NCBI GenBank assembly: GCA_024703915.1
Contig: CP087969.1
Location: forward strand, 3,844,001 to 3,908,000
Reading direction: 5' to 3'
Origin: Massilia sp. H-1
GTDB lineage: Bacteria; Pseudomonadota; Gammaproteobacteria; Burkholderiales; Burkholderiaceae_D
Length of the DNA: 64,000 bases
Shown piece by piece: positions 32,696-42,897 of the stretch. Every line of letters starts with the position of its first letter. The first letter of the stretch is position 1. The notes below the pieces were generated by a model. The model was given only the letters and a program-made list of their open reading frames with translations, was not told where the DNA came from and made no database searches. The position numbers were made by a program, and so were the translations under genes.

Positions 32696-33117
32696 CCTCA
32701 ATGTGTGCATGATCCTGGCCCTTGCCATTGTCTATGGTCTGGCATGGCTGCTCGAGCTCCCGCCGTTGATGCTGATAGCCGGACCAGGCGAGGGTTTCGG
32801 CAAGGTCCGGACCGGCATGGCGGCCGCCGTGCTGCTGCTGGCAAGCTTATGGTGCAAGCTCAGGATCTTGCCCCCGTTCGGGCAGGTCAAACACCGGGCG
32901 CGCTATCTGGCCGGGCATGGCGCGCTCTTTGTGGCCAACGCGATTCTGTTTGGTGGCCTCTGGGTCGCATTCCTGGAAGCTCGGGAGCTCCAAGGAGGAC
33001 CAATACTGGTTCTGGGTGTTTCTGGTCACCTATCTTGCCCCACGGGTCGCGCTGTTGGCCGTGGCCGGGCTGATCCTGGTCCTGAGTGCATGCCCGTGGC
33101 GCGGAGATGCGCGCTAG
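32682..33117 (+). CDS. small integral membrane protein
   Basis: About 145 residues with four hydrophobic helices: VCMILALAIVYGLAWLLEL, GMAAAVLLLASLWCKL, GALFVANAILFGGLWVAFL and LVTYLAPRVALLAVAGLILV. Starts inside the end of the LysR gene (14-bp overlap), AGGA upstream. Break near 32990. I recognise no family. Confidence 0.6.
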
Positions 33118-34155
33118 CCGACGATCCAGCCGCCGTCGCGGTACACCAGTTCATCGTCGAGGTAGACCGCGTCGGTCACCGCGAACACGTCCACGTGATA
33201 GCGCGCATCCTTGCGCTTGAATCCGGGCTTCTGATACACGCCGTGCTTGGCGCCCAGCGACAGGTGAATGCCGCACATGCGTTCATAGGTGCCGATGTCG
33301 TTGACCCGGCGCTCGCGCGTGAAGGCGCGGTTCATGCCGAAGCCGAGCTCGCGCACCCATACTTCGCCTTCGTCGGCGTGGATGATCTCCATCAGCTTGT
33401 CGAATTCCGGCGTCGCCCCTTCCGCGCGCACCACGCGTCCCCGTTCGATCACGAGCGTGATCGGGGTGTCGGGCCGGTTGACCAGGTAGGAGGTGTCGCC
33501 GAATACATGCACCTGCACGCGCCCGCTGACCGCTTCCAGATCCTGCGCCTCGGTGAATACTTCCCCGATCGGGAACTGGCCGCCCACATTGTTCATCTGG
33601 CTGTAGTCGCCGATATTGAGCTTGGCCGATTCGAGCTTCGAGGCGAATACCAGGCGCTCGCCGCCGCTCACGACGGTCGCGGACGATGCGCTGTCGATGC
33701 GCGCCTTGAGCGCCTGGCCCACGCCGCGGTAGTAGCTGCTGTCATACGCAAGCGCTTCGATGTAGTGCGCGCCCTGGTCGCCCGGCATGCGCGACAGGTG
33801 CACGTGCTCGATCACTTTCAGTCCCAGCTTGAACAGTTCGACGCGGATGCGGAATGCTTCGAGCCGGAAGTTGGTCGACTGGATCAGCACCACCAGGTCG
33901 GACGGCGCCATGCGCTTGAATGCGGCCAGCACCTCGTCGGGCGCGACGCTGTCGAAGTCGATGAAGCTGGCCTGGCCCAGGTTGCGGCGATAGCCTTCGG
34001 TCAGCGCGCGCCAGGTCCGAGCGGGTGTCATAGACCACCAGCGCCTGATGCGCGGGGCCGTGTTCGATGGCGATGGACAGCACGTCGCCAAGGTGGGCGG
34101 CGGCAGCGTCGACGGCGCTGGCAGGAATGGCGCCCCAGGTGGTTTCGTAGGTCAT
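33114..34155 (-). CDS. M29-like metallopeptidase (aminopeptidase T/NicX fold)
   Basis: About 347 residues. Expected metal ligands of the M29 fold are visible in order: Glu in GQFPIGEVFTEAQD, Glu in VWVRELGFGMN, His in CGIHLSLGAKHGVY and His/Asp in ARYHVDVFAVTDAVYLDD. The fold is shared by aminopeptidase T and the dihydroxypyridine dioxygenase NicX, so peptidase activity is not certain. Convergent with the membrane protein: the two stop codons share the bases CTAG at 33114-33117. One break near 34020. Confidence 0.65.
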
Positions 34156-34314
34156 GCGCCATTATACGTTCGGGCAAATTCCCCGCCGGAATCCCGTCAA
34201 ACGCACCCCGTGAGGCCGCCAGATGATACCGGCCAATTAAAACGCTTGCCTTGTGCAGTTGCGCTATGATTTGAGCAGAAATTAGCGGCCCCGGCGTGGG
34301 GCGCGCATACATAT

Positions 34315-35814
34315 ATGGCGGTGCGCGACATGGCATACAGGTGGGAAACGGCGGCCAGTGTCTGGCTGGAAGACGAGAGCAGTGCCCAGTTCGAACTGGC
34401 GTCAAGCGAAGGCTTGAGCCGGATCGAATGGCAGGCCCAGGCGCGCGGGCGTTTGCCCGATGTGGCGCGCCTGCTCGGCGCTTCCTTGCTTGGCCGCCTG
34501 CCAGTGCGCGGCCATCTACCCCGAGGGCTTCGCTTTTTGCCCGACTTGCGGCCATGCGCTGCACAAACTCGCGGGCCGCCAGCAGAACGCGCCGGACTGG
34601 TTTGGCCCCTGGTTCGACCAGGCCTTGCCGCGCCACGTGCCGCACGGCTTGCCGGTCACCTCGCTGGCGCTGGGCGACAGCCTGGAAGAGCGCCCGGCGC
34701 CGCCCCATGTGGGCCGCTTCGAAGCGTCCATGCCGGTGCCGCCCAACGCGCAGTGCGTGTTTGCCACTGCCGCCGTTTCGGTTTCCCCGTGCAGCGCCTG
34801 CTGGCGCTGGCGCACACGCGCAACGTGCTGCAATACTGGGACCCGTTGGCCGAGCTGTGGCACGTGATGTCGCCCGAGGATCACGGCGCCGACCTGTCGT
34901 TTACCGCGTCGGCCTATGCCTGGCTGCTTAGGCGCTCAATCCGCGCCGCGGCGAAGTGGCGCTGATCCCGACCGTCAAAGGCCTGTGCCGCCTGTGGATC
35001 AATCCCGTCAGCGAAACCTACCGCCTCGAACGCGTGCTCGACGCCACGCTGGCCAGCGCGCCCGGCGTCATGCGGCGCCACGTCGCCTGCCTGCTCGCCG
35101 GGCCCAATGGCACGCGCCTGTGGACCGCGATGCACGACCTGAGCGGCGTGACGCTGTACGACTGCGCGGTCCCGGCCTCGGGCTGGTCGCGCCCCCCTCG
35201 GCTACGACGGCCGCTTGCTCTGGCTGCACGCGGAAGGTCAGCTCGCCTGGCAGCCCGGCGCCGCGCCCCAGTGGATGCCCTGGCCGCAAGGCTGGACGCC
35301 GCGCCTGGAACTGGGCGGCCCCACCCAGAGCCGTGACGGCCGCCTGTGGCAGATCGGTCACGACGGGCAGGCTTACAGCTTCCTCGAACTGGGGCGCGCA
35401 GCCAGCCAGATGGAGCCGATCAACGGCGCCCGCCTCGGCTTTGCCAGCCTGCTGTTCCGGCGCGGCCACCCGGTAGTCGGCGAGCCGTGGGACACCGAAC
35501 ACGTGGAAGACCCGCACGAAGACGATTCGCTGGTGCTGCCGCTGCTGCGCGGCTTTAACAACAACCGCAGCCAGCCGAGTGGCCTGGTGCTGCGCTTTCA
35601 CAAATACACGGGCAAGGCCGAAGACGCGCTGTCCGGGCGCGTGATCCCGCGCACCACGGTCGAATGGATCGGCAAGCGCAATGTCATCCTGGACGATATC
35701 GCGCGCCTGGCGCGGCCGCTCGAATGCGTGCCCTTCGTGTACGACGACTGCCTGTGGCTGCACCACCCCGACTGGAACCAGATGCGCGGCTGGCGCCTGG
35801 AAGAACTGTCGTGA
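34315..35814 (+). CDS. zinc-ribbon protein with propeller-like repeats, tubulin operon
   Basis: About 500 residues. Near residue 70 a zinc ribbon, CQCAAIYPEGFAFCPTCG, then a long domain with repeating W/L-rich strands (QYWDPLAELWHVMSPED, GLCRLWINPVSETYRL, GTRLWTAMHDLSGVTLYD, RLLWLHAEGQLAWQPG, RLWQIGHDGQAYSFLELG), suggesting a beta-propeller. The last 130 residues are conserved-looking (LVLRFHKYTGKAEDALSGR, ECVPFVYDDCLWLHHPDW). No signal peptide. The start is uncertain (34315 or 34330; no strong RBS). The stop overlaps the next start as GTGA. Breaks near 34480, 34780, 34926 (GCCGGC) and 35200. Function unknown. Confidence 0.6.
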
Positions 35815-37296
35815 AGCGCCTTGCCGCCACTGCCGCGCTGCTGTGCCATTGCGTGCCTGCGCTGGCGGTGTCGCACGTGTTCCTGGTCCAGAATTCGGGC
35901 TGGATGGAACCCTTCTTTACCGATCCGGCTTCGCAGTACAAGCCGCTGGTCACCGCGCTGGTGACGGCGGTGGCGCAGCCGGGCGACGCGATGGTGCTGG
36001 CGTCCTTTAACCAGGGCTTGCCCGGCCTGCCGTCGCCCAAGGCGCTGCTGTCGGTCTCGTACCAGCCGGGCGCCACCCGCAAGCAGGTGGCCGACGCGCT
36101 GGCCGGACTGGAGGTCGCGCGCAAGCCGGGCAGCGCGGCGTTTGCCGACACCGACCTCAATGAAGCGGTCAGCACGGCGGTCGACAAGGCGCTGGGCGAC
36201 AAGCCCGGCCTGGTGTGGCTGTTTACGAACAACCGCAACAGCCCGAACAACGACCAGGAAACGGCGCGCCGCAACCGCGAGTTCTATACCCTGATCCACA
36301 ACGGGCGCACCATCACGCGGGCGCTGGCGTTTCCCCTGCAAATGCCGGTCAAGGGCGCGCACTACCAGGCCAACGGCCTGATGGTGTATGTGTTCGCGGT
36401 GGGCGAGCAGGGCGCCGTTGAGCTCAAGGCGCTGCAGGCGTCCGGGTGCGATCGCCAGGGTGATCACGGAGCCATGCCAGCCCGCCTCAAGCCGCTCGAC
36501 CAGGATACCGTGCGGCTGGTGCCGCGCAAGGTCAGCAACGCGCCCGGCGTCGCGTTTTCGATGGCGCCGGGCGGCAAACTGCGCGCGGAGGTGAACTCGG
36601 ACGCGCGCACGCCCGCCGCCAGCATCGAATGGCAGCTCGAAAACACGATGTACCCGTACACGATCGCCAGCGCCACGCTCAGCGCGCGTTCCAGGCTGGC
36701 TTAGCCAAGAACACCCGATCCGCTTGCAGGACACGGCGATCCGCGCGCTCGCTCCCGGCAAGACGGCGCCGCTGGCCTCCACGATGCAGCTGCCGGTGCG
36801 CGAGCTGCCGGGCAAATGGTCGATGGCGGCCATCGGCAGCGCCGGTTCCGCCTACCTGATGCCGGGCCAGATCGAACTGCGCCTGACCGGGCAGCGGCTG
36901 GAACTGTCGCAGGCATTCCGCCAGCGCATGGCGACCCTGTTCCCGGGCGACCCTTTGCCCGAGATCTTCACGCCGCCGGACCAGATTAAGACCTCCACCG
37001 CCGTGCTGCCGCTCGACGTGCGCGTGCACTACGGCCTTGGCCCGCTGGTCGCGCTGATGGCGGCCGCGCTGGCGCTGCTGGGCGGCGCGGTGACGGCGGC
37101 GCTGGCGCTGGCCCGTCCGCGCAAGGCGCTGGTCACGGTCGAGGACGAATTGCGCACCATGCATGCGCGCTTGTAGCACCGTGCAGCCGATCTTCGACAA
37201 GGCTTAAGCAACAAGGTCGCGCAACTGAAAACCACCGTATTCGGACACCAGCTGATCGACCTGCGCGAAGGCGCGCAGGTACGGCTGGGCCGCTGA
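35811..37296 (+). CDS. vWA-like membrane protein, tubulin operon
   Basis: About 495 residues. Signal peptide KRLAATAALLCHCVPALAVS, then a von Willebrand A-like fold: HVFLVQNSGWMEPFF takes the place of the D-x-S-x-S metal motif, FADTDLNEAVSTAVDKAL and GLVWLFTNNRNSPNNDQET the later metal positions. The first Asp is Gln, so metal binding may be lost. Then a beta-rich part (TMQLPVRELPGKWSMAAIGS), one membrane helix (GPLVALMAAALALLGGAVTA) and a cytoplasmic tail ending LIDLREGAQVRLGR. GTG start overlaps the previous stop. Breaks near 36450, 36700, 37175 and 37203 (GCCGGCAAC read GCTTAAGCAAC). Confidence 0.6.
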
Positions 37297-37325
37297 GACA
37301 CCCGATAACAACAAGGAAAGACCCC

Positions 37326-37783
37326 ATGCAAAACACGACGTCACCGGCCGCCGATCCCGGCTTCAAACTGCCGGGCGATAAAGAAGCCGTCGCCGAGGCC
37401 GCACGGGCCGCATCGGCCGACACGCCTGCCGCCTCGGCCCAGGCCGCATCGATCGAGGTCGCGCCGGTGGCCGGCGCCCCCCTGCCACCGACACGTCCTC
37501 GCGCGACCTGGCCATCGGCGGCGCCGTGTTCCTGGTGCTGCTGGTGATTTACTTCTTTGTCCGTAACGCCTACGTGCACCACATGGTCGTCAAGCGCGTG
37601 GCGCCCTCGTCGGCCTAAGCAGCGCGGGGCTGGCTGCTGTTTGTCGGGCTGTCCTTCATCAGCGCGGCAGCGGTCCTGGCGATCATCAATGCCAGCAAAT
37701 TCCTGACGTTCGCGATCACCGCGCCGCTGGTGGCGGTCGGCCTGATCGCCCTCGTCGTGGCGCTGTTCGTCGGCCGCCGCTGA
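37326..37783 (+). CDS. small two-to-three-helix membrane protein, tubulin operon
   Basis: About 152 residues. An Ala/Pro-rich N-terminus is followed by helices DLAIGGAVFLVLLVIYFFV, GWLLFVGLSFISAAAVLAII and FLTFAITAPLVAVGLIALVV, with a basic stretch (VHHMVVKRVAP) between. RBS AAGGAAAG before the ATG. Breaks near 37490 and 37616 (GCCGGC site). It could anchor the tubulin-like protein to the inner membrane. This is inference from position only. Confidence 0.6.
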
Positions 37784-37804
37784 TTTTCACTGAAAGAGAA
37801 CGAC

Positions 37805-40800
37805 ATGGCAGAGTTTCCCAACACGGCAGGCAAGAAGGCGGAACTGAAGGTCGACCTTCGTCCCACGCTGTTCATCGGGGTAGGCAGGTACCGGCATGGA
37901 AGTGATGCTGCGCATCCGCCGCCGCATCCTGTCGGAGGTATGGAACCGGCACAATCCGACCCGGGTCGAATCGATCGGCCAGTTCCCGGTCGCGCGCTTC
38001 CTGCATTTCGACCTCGATAACAATGCCGTCATCGACGAAGGCAAGTCGCAGCGTACCGACCCGTGGTACGAACTGGTCAAGCTGGCCGACGAAGAGCGCC
38101 TGGTCGAGCCGATCGATCTGCCGCAATACCACGAATCCGACGACAGCCTGGCGCGTTTTCCGCTGATCGAATCATGGATGCCGCTGCGCCCCAAGAAACT
38201 GCGCTCGCTGGGCATCGATCCGTCCAAGGGCGCCAAGCCAGATCCGCGCCGTGGCGCGCCTGTACCTGTTCGACAAATATCCCAAGCTGCGCGGCCGCAT
38301 CAAGGGCGCGCTCAATTTCCTGAGCAGTAATGCGGGCAACGAGCGCAAAGAGAGCTATCAGCGCCTCGGCCTGCAGGTCGACACCTCCAAGTTCCGCATC
38401 GTCGTGATCGCGTCGGCCATGCCGATGGCACTCAGCGCGCAAGCACCGCCATCGATCTGGGCTGGCTGTCGAAAGCGATCGCGCGCCAGGAAGTGTCGGA
38501 CAGCCAGGTGGACCTGGTGATGCTGATGCCGTCCGGCTTCGCCAAGGCCAACAAGGAGCGCACCGAGGCCAACGCCTACGCCACGCTGATGGAACTGGAA
38601 ACGACCATGCGCGACATGAACGCGCAGGTACGCTGGGCCGAGCCGGACAGCCTGGTGGGCAAGGGTTCGCCGTTCGACGACGTGTATTTCGTCGACACCG
38701 CCAACCTGGCCAACAAGGCCACCGCCGACGTCAAGGACATCTACCAGATGGTGGCCGATTCGCTGTTCGAGGATTTCGCCTCGGCCGATTTTGCCAACCG
38801 CAAGCGCTCGGTCGCGGTCAACCAGCAGCAGCACAAGCTGGGACCCTTCAACCCGCGTGCCGGAGCAGCGCTTCGGCGACATGCGCCTGTCGTACTCCAA
38901 GGTGTATTCGGCCTTCGGCCAGGCCGTGCTGGACACGCAGCAAAGCCTGCGCGACGACATTCGCGCCTACGAGCTGGCCGGGCTGATGGTCAAGGCCTTC
39001 TTCGGCCTGGTGGGCACCGACGGCGTGGCGGCGCCGCGCGGGGCGACCAGGAACGCGACATCTTCATGCGCGACCAGATGGCGATGCGCGAGCATCCGTT
39101 CGACGAATTCCCGGACTTCCGCAAGGGCACGGTGGACGTCACGCCGTTCCAGGAATACGCGCTGACCGACCAGCTGCTGATGGACAAGGATCAGCGTTCG
39201 CTGCTCGAACGCGTGGAGAGCAAGGTGCAGCTCGAGATCGACCGCATCATGGGCTCCTACGAGATCGGCGTGTGGCGCGAGAAGGTGGCCGAGCTGCTGC
39301 CCAATCTGGAGCGCGACGCGATCCCGCGAAGCCGGCGCCACGGCCGAGACCAGCGAAGACCGCATCAAGCGCCACACCACCGAACTGATGGCGCGCCTGA
39401 GAGGGCGCGCGCGACCAGCTGTATGCGCTGCTGGACGATCGCAAGCAGGGCGGTCTGGAATTCGTGCTGTCGCTGCTGGAACAGATCAAGGCGCGCCTGC
39501 AGCAGCGCGACCTGGCCAATGTGGAACGCAACGGCAAGCGCTATCGCGACATTCGCGATGCGCTGCGCACCCGCCAGGTCGAGGAATCGCTCGGCAACCT
39601 GTCTCAGGCGGCGGGCAAGCTGTTCGGCAAAGAAGCCCAGGCGCGTGAAATCATGGCTCACCTCAAGCGCGACATCGCCGACTACCTGCGTTTCCACCTG
39701 CTGGCGGTGGCGGCGGGGCAGGCGGTCGAGGTCATGCGTGGCATGTCGGCCTGGCTGGGCGACCCGCAGTCGACCGACGACAGCGGACAGGCCGAATGGA
39801 GCGGCATCGCAGGCGAATTCCAGGAAGGGCGGCGCTGCGTGCAGGCGATGCTGGGCGCGGTCGACCAGCGCATCGACCAATTGCGGGCCGATGCGCGCCA
39901 CGAACATGCGACCTACCTCAAGCTGGCCAGCGACACGCTGCCCGAACCGGTCAAGCTGACCGGCGACATCAGCACCTGGAGCGAAGAAGTGCTGCTCGAA
40001 TTCGGCGGCTCTTCGCGCCTGTTCCCGCAGCTGGGCGACGACCGCCTGCGCGCTTCGCTCCTGCTCAAGCTGTTCCGGCGCGCGCAGACCCAGCTCTCGG
40101 TCGAGCAGCTGGGCGACGCCGGGCCTAGCCGATCCTTTGCTCGAACGGCTGATGGCCATGTCGCCCCAGGAACGGGCGCGCATCTTCAATGAATGGATCA
40201 AGAGCGCCATGCCGTGGGTGAATGCGCGCTTCTCGGCCGAATTCACGCCGCGTGCGGACCAGTTCAAGTGCTTCATCGGCGTGGGCGACGTCAATGCCTG
40301 GCGCAAGCTGGAAGAAGAGATCCGCGCCGCAGGTGCCGACCGGTTCCTTCCACGGCGACCTGGTCTCCATCGTCAACACCGGCATCGCGGGCAAGGCCGT
40401 GTGCTACATCGAGCTGTCGGGTTTCCCGATGACGGTGCTGCGCGGCTTGCAGACCTGGCGCACGTCGTACCAGATCGAAAACCCCAAGATCCCGACCCAC
40501 CTGCATTTCGACGCCACCCGCTTCCGCCATCCGATCTCGCCGTCGATGGACGAACTGAATCACCTGGCCGACGACTACGAGTGGTTCCTGCAGGCGAACG
40601 CGCTCGGCGTCATCAAGCGCAAGGCGGATCTGGGCGACCGCGAAGCGTCGTTCCAGCCGCGCGGACAATACCTGTTCGAGGTCGAGCCGGGTTCGGGCGA
40701 GTGGCTCCAGATCGGCAACGAATTCGCGATCCGCTCCAACGGCCTGCCGTCGTACTACCACGAGCAGGTGATCGCGGCCGTGCAGAACCGCCTGGCCGCG

Positions 40801-41417
40801 CTCGGCCCGAACCAGCTGGTGCTGCTGGCCGCGCTGATGCGCCACTACCAGCACCGCGTGTATGAGCCCAAGCTGGAAGTGGACGAAACCGGGGCCCAGC
40901 TGCCGTCGCCGTCGCTGCCGAACATCACCGCGCGCCGTCTGTACGAGCAGTGGTTCAAGCGGGCGCGCGCTCGACCCGGCGCTGTCGGCTTCCGCCATCG
41001 ATGCGGCCATTGCCAGCCTGCCGCTGTGGACCGAGGCGGTGCCCAATTCGGCCAGCGACGCCTACACCTGGGAAGTCGAGCGCGCGGTGGACAAGCGCGT
41101 GATCCGGTCCCAGTATCTGGCCAGCGAGGCCGAAGCCGCGCACGCCCTGCAGGCGCCCGCCGTGGCGGTTGCCGTGGCTGCGGCGCCGGTGCGCTACAAG
41201 GTATTCTTGGACGGTGCGCAGCAAGGCCCGTTTTCGCTGGACGAGATGGCGCTGCGGATCGCGCGCGGCGACGTCGGCGCTTAGCACCAAGGTCTGGAAC
41301 ATGCAATGGAATCCGAAGGCCGACAAGTGGAAGACCGCAGGCGAGATCGTGGAACTTGGCGCGCTGTTCGACCATGCCATTCCCGATCCCGATCACGACA
41401 TACCCGACCCGGACTAG
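37805..41417 (+). CDS. tubulin/FtsZ-like protein with C-terminal GYF_2 domain
   Basis: About 1,204 residues. The N-terminal RPTLFIGVGGTGMEVMLRIR (after removal of one extra base near 37884) is the nucleotide-loop start of the bacterial tubulin-like family (Tubulin_2 type). The GGGTGTG-like GTPase loop is expected before TAIDLGWLSKAIAR at about 38440, but that stretch is corrupt (ADGTQRAS). Then a long helical body (RVESKVQLEIDRIMGSYEIG, QIKARLQQRDLANVERNGKR), an actin/tubulin-regulator-like region ending LPSYYHEQVIAAV, and a C-terminal GYF_2 domain, RYKVFLDGAQQGPFSLDEMA to GASTKVWNMQWN. Breaks near 37884, 38240, 38420, 38860, 39040, 39330, 39405, 40130, 40340, 40970 and 41280. Probably a cytoplasmic filament-forming GTPase. 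Confidence 0.7.
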
Positions 41418-41423
41418 ACCAGC

Positions 41424-42426
41424 ATGAACTTGCAAGACCAGGTGATCTACCGCTGCATTCACGCAGCTTGCGCGCGGCCCCTGCCGCGCCGGGTCAACTT
41501 TTGCCCATACTGCGGTACCGGACAGCACGACGGCGTCGTCAAGCCGTCGCACGTGCTGCCGCCGGTGCTGGCATGACTGCTGCCAGTGGCGCCATGCAGC
41601 CGTGGTTTCCGCAGCGGCGGACATTGCGGCACCGGCCGCGCCCGTGCCGCCCCCGCCTGCTGCTCCGGCGCCGGTGCAGCAGGCCAAGGGGGCGCCCCGG
41701 CCCATGTCGCAGCCACCCAAACGGGAACCGATCCGCCTGCGCTGGTGGCTCGTGGCGCTGGCGTCGCTGTGGGCGATCTGGCTGTATGCACGGCCCTCGC
41801 CCAACAAGATCGAGGCGCGCATCGAGCGGGCCACGCTGGCCAGCGCCGAATGCCGCCTGAACGATGCGCAGTCGGAGCTGATCGCGTTGCGCATGACACG
41901 TGCCACCCCCCAGCAGCTGGCCAGCCTGCAGGCGACCATCAATGCGGCATCAGTAAGCTGCGCCAGGAAGAAGCAGCGCGTCAAAGCATGGGAAGAGACG
42001 ACGGTCGCGGTTGAGAACGCGCTCTCGTCGAACGACTTCGCGTGCACAAACGCGCCTGTCGCAATTTACCCGGCGCTGGAACGAGGACGACGACACAGCG
42101 CGCCTGAAGGACAAGATCGCCAAACAGCGCGCGGCCGCGCCGCCGCAGGCCGATCCAGTGCCGCCATGCGCGCCCGGTCGTCACGCCGATCGCGCCACCG
42201 GCGTCGCAGCAGGCGCAGTCGGTGCGTAACCTCATCGACGAGGCCGAGCGCGCTGGCGGCCGGTAATTACAGGGCCGCGTCGGACAAGCTGGAAGTGTGC
42301 GTCACGATGGTCGATCCGGGCAACCGCGAATGCGCCGCCTTCAAGGTCCATGCGGACCGCATGCAGCGCGAACAGCGGCGCTGCTTCCTGGACGGGCGCC
42401 AGTGGGCCGGGGACCGCTGTCGCTAG
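41424..42426 (+). CDS. zinc-ribbon membrane protein, tubulin operon
   Basis: About 334 residues. N-terminal zinc ribbon YRCIHAACARPLPRRVN then FCPYCG, an Ala/Pro-rich linker (APVPPPPAAPAPVQQA), a membrane helix LRWWLVALASLWAIWLYA, and a charged helical outer part (RIERATLASAECRLNDAQSE, QQLASLQATINAASVSCA, TRLSQFTRRWNEDDDTARLK) ending in a tetratricopeptide-like LAAGNYRAASDKLEVCVTMV and DGRQWAGDRC. Zinc ribbon inside and coiled domain outside is a common bacterial scaffold plan. Starts 6 bp after the tubulin-like stop. Breaks near 41575, 41615, 42045, 42160 and 42255. Confidence 0.6.
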
Positions 42427-42494
42427 CCGTGTATCGTTTTGTAAAAAGCGGCCCGGCGCTTGGGCTTACTGCCGATTTGTACTACGATTTACCC

Positions 42495-42879
42495 ATGACT
42501 ACCGCATCGCCATTTCTCCTGCTCGCGCTTGCCTGCGCGACGGCGTCCGTGAGCGCTGCCGACGCAGGTTGCGCCGCGCCAGTGTTCCCGCTGTTTTCCG
42601 CCAGTGACGAATGCGCGCACCGGGTCGATGCCCAGGTGCGCGAATGGCGCCTGTGCATCGCCGCTTACCGCGCACGTCCCGAAGAAGCCGGTCTGCTGCG
42701 CGCCGACCGCGAGGTCGAGGCGCGCCTGGAAAAATGGCTGGTCAGCACGCGCGCACATGCTTAGCAGCGGGAGCCGGAGCGCCAGCGCATGCTCAACCGG
42801 ATTGACCGCGAACGCTCGACTGTACCTGGACGAACAGGACGCGAGCGGCCGCATCGTCTACGCGGCCGAACGCAAGTAA
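42495..42879 (+). CDS. small exported protein of unknown function
   Basis: About 128 residues. Signal peptide ASPFLLLALACATASVSA, then AGCAAPVFPLFSASDECA, VREWRLCIAAYRARPEE, ADREVEARLEKWLVSTRAHA and, after breaks near 42760 and 42815, RLYLDEQDASGRIVYAAERK. Cys residues could form disulphides in the periplasm. It follows the tubulin operon by 68 bp on the same strand and may belong to it. No family recognised. Confidence 0.5.
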
Positions 42880-42897
42880 GCCGTGCGCGGCTCCCCG

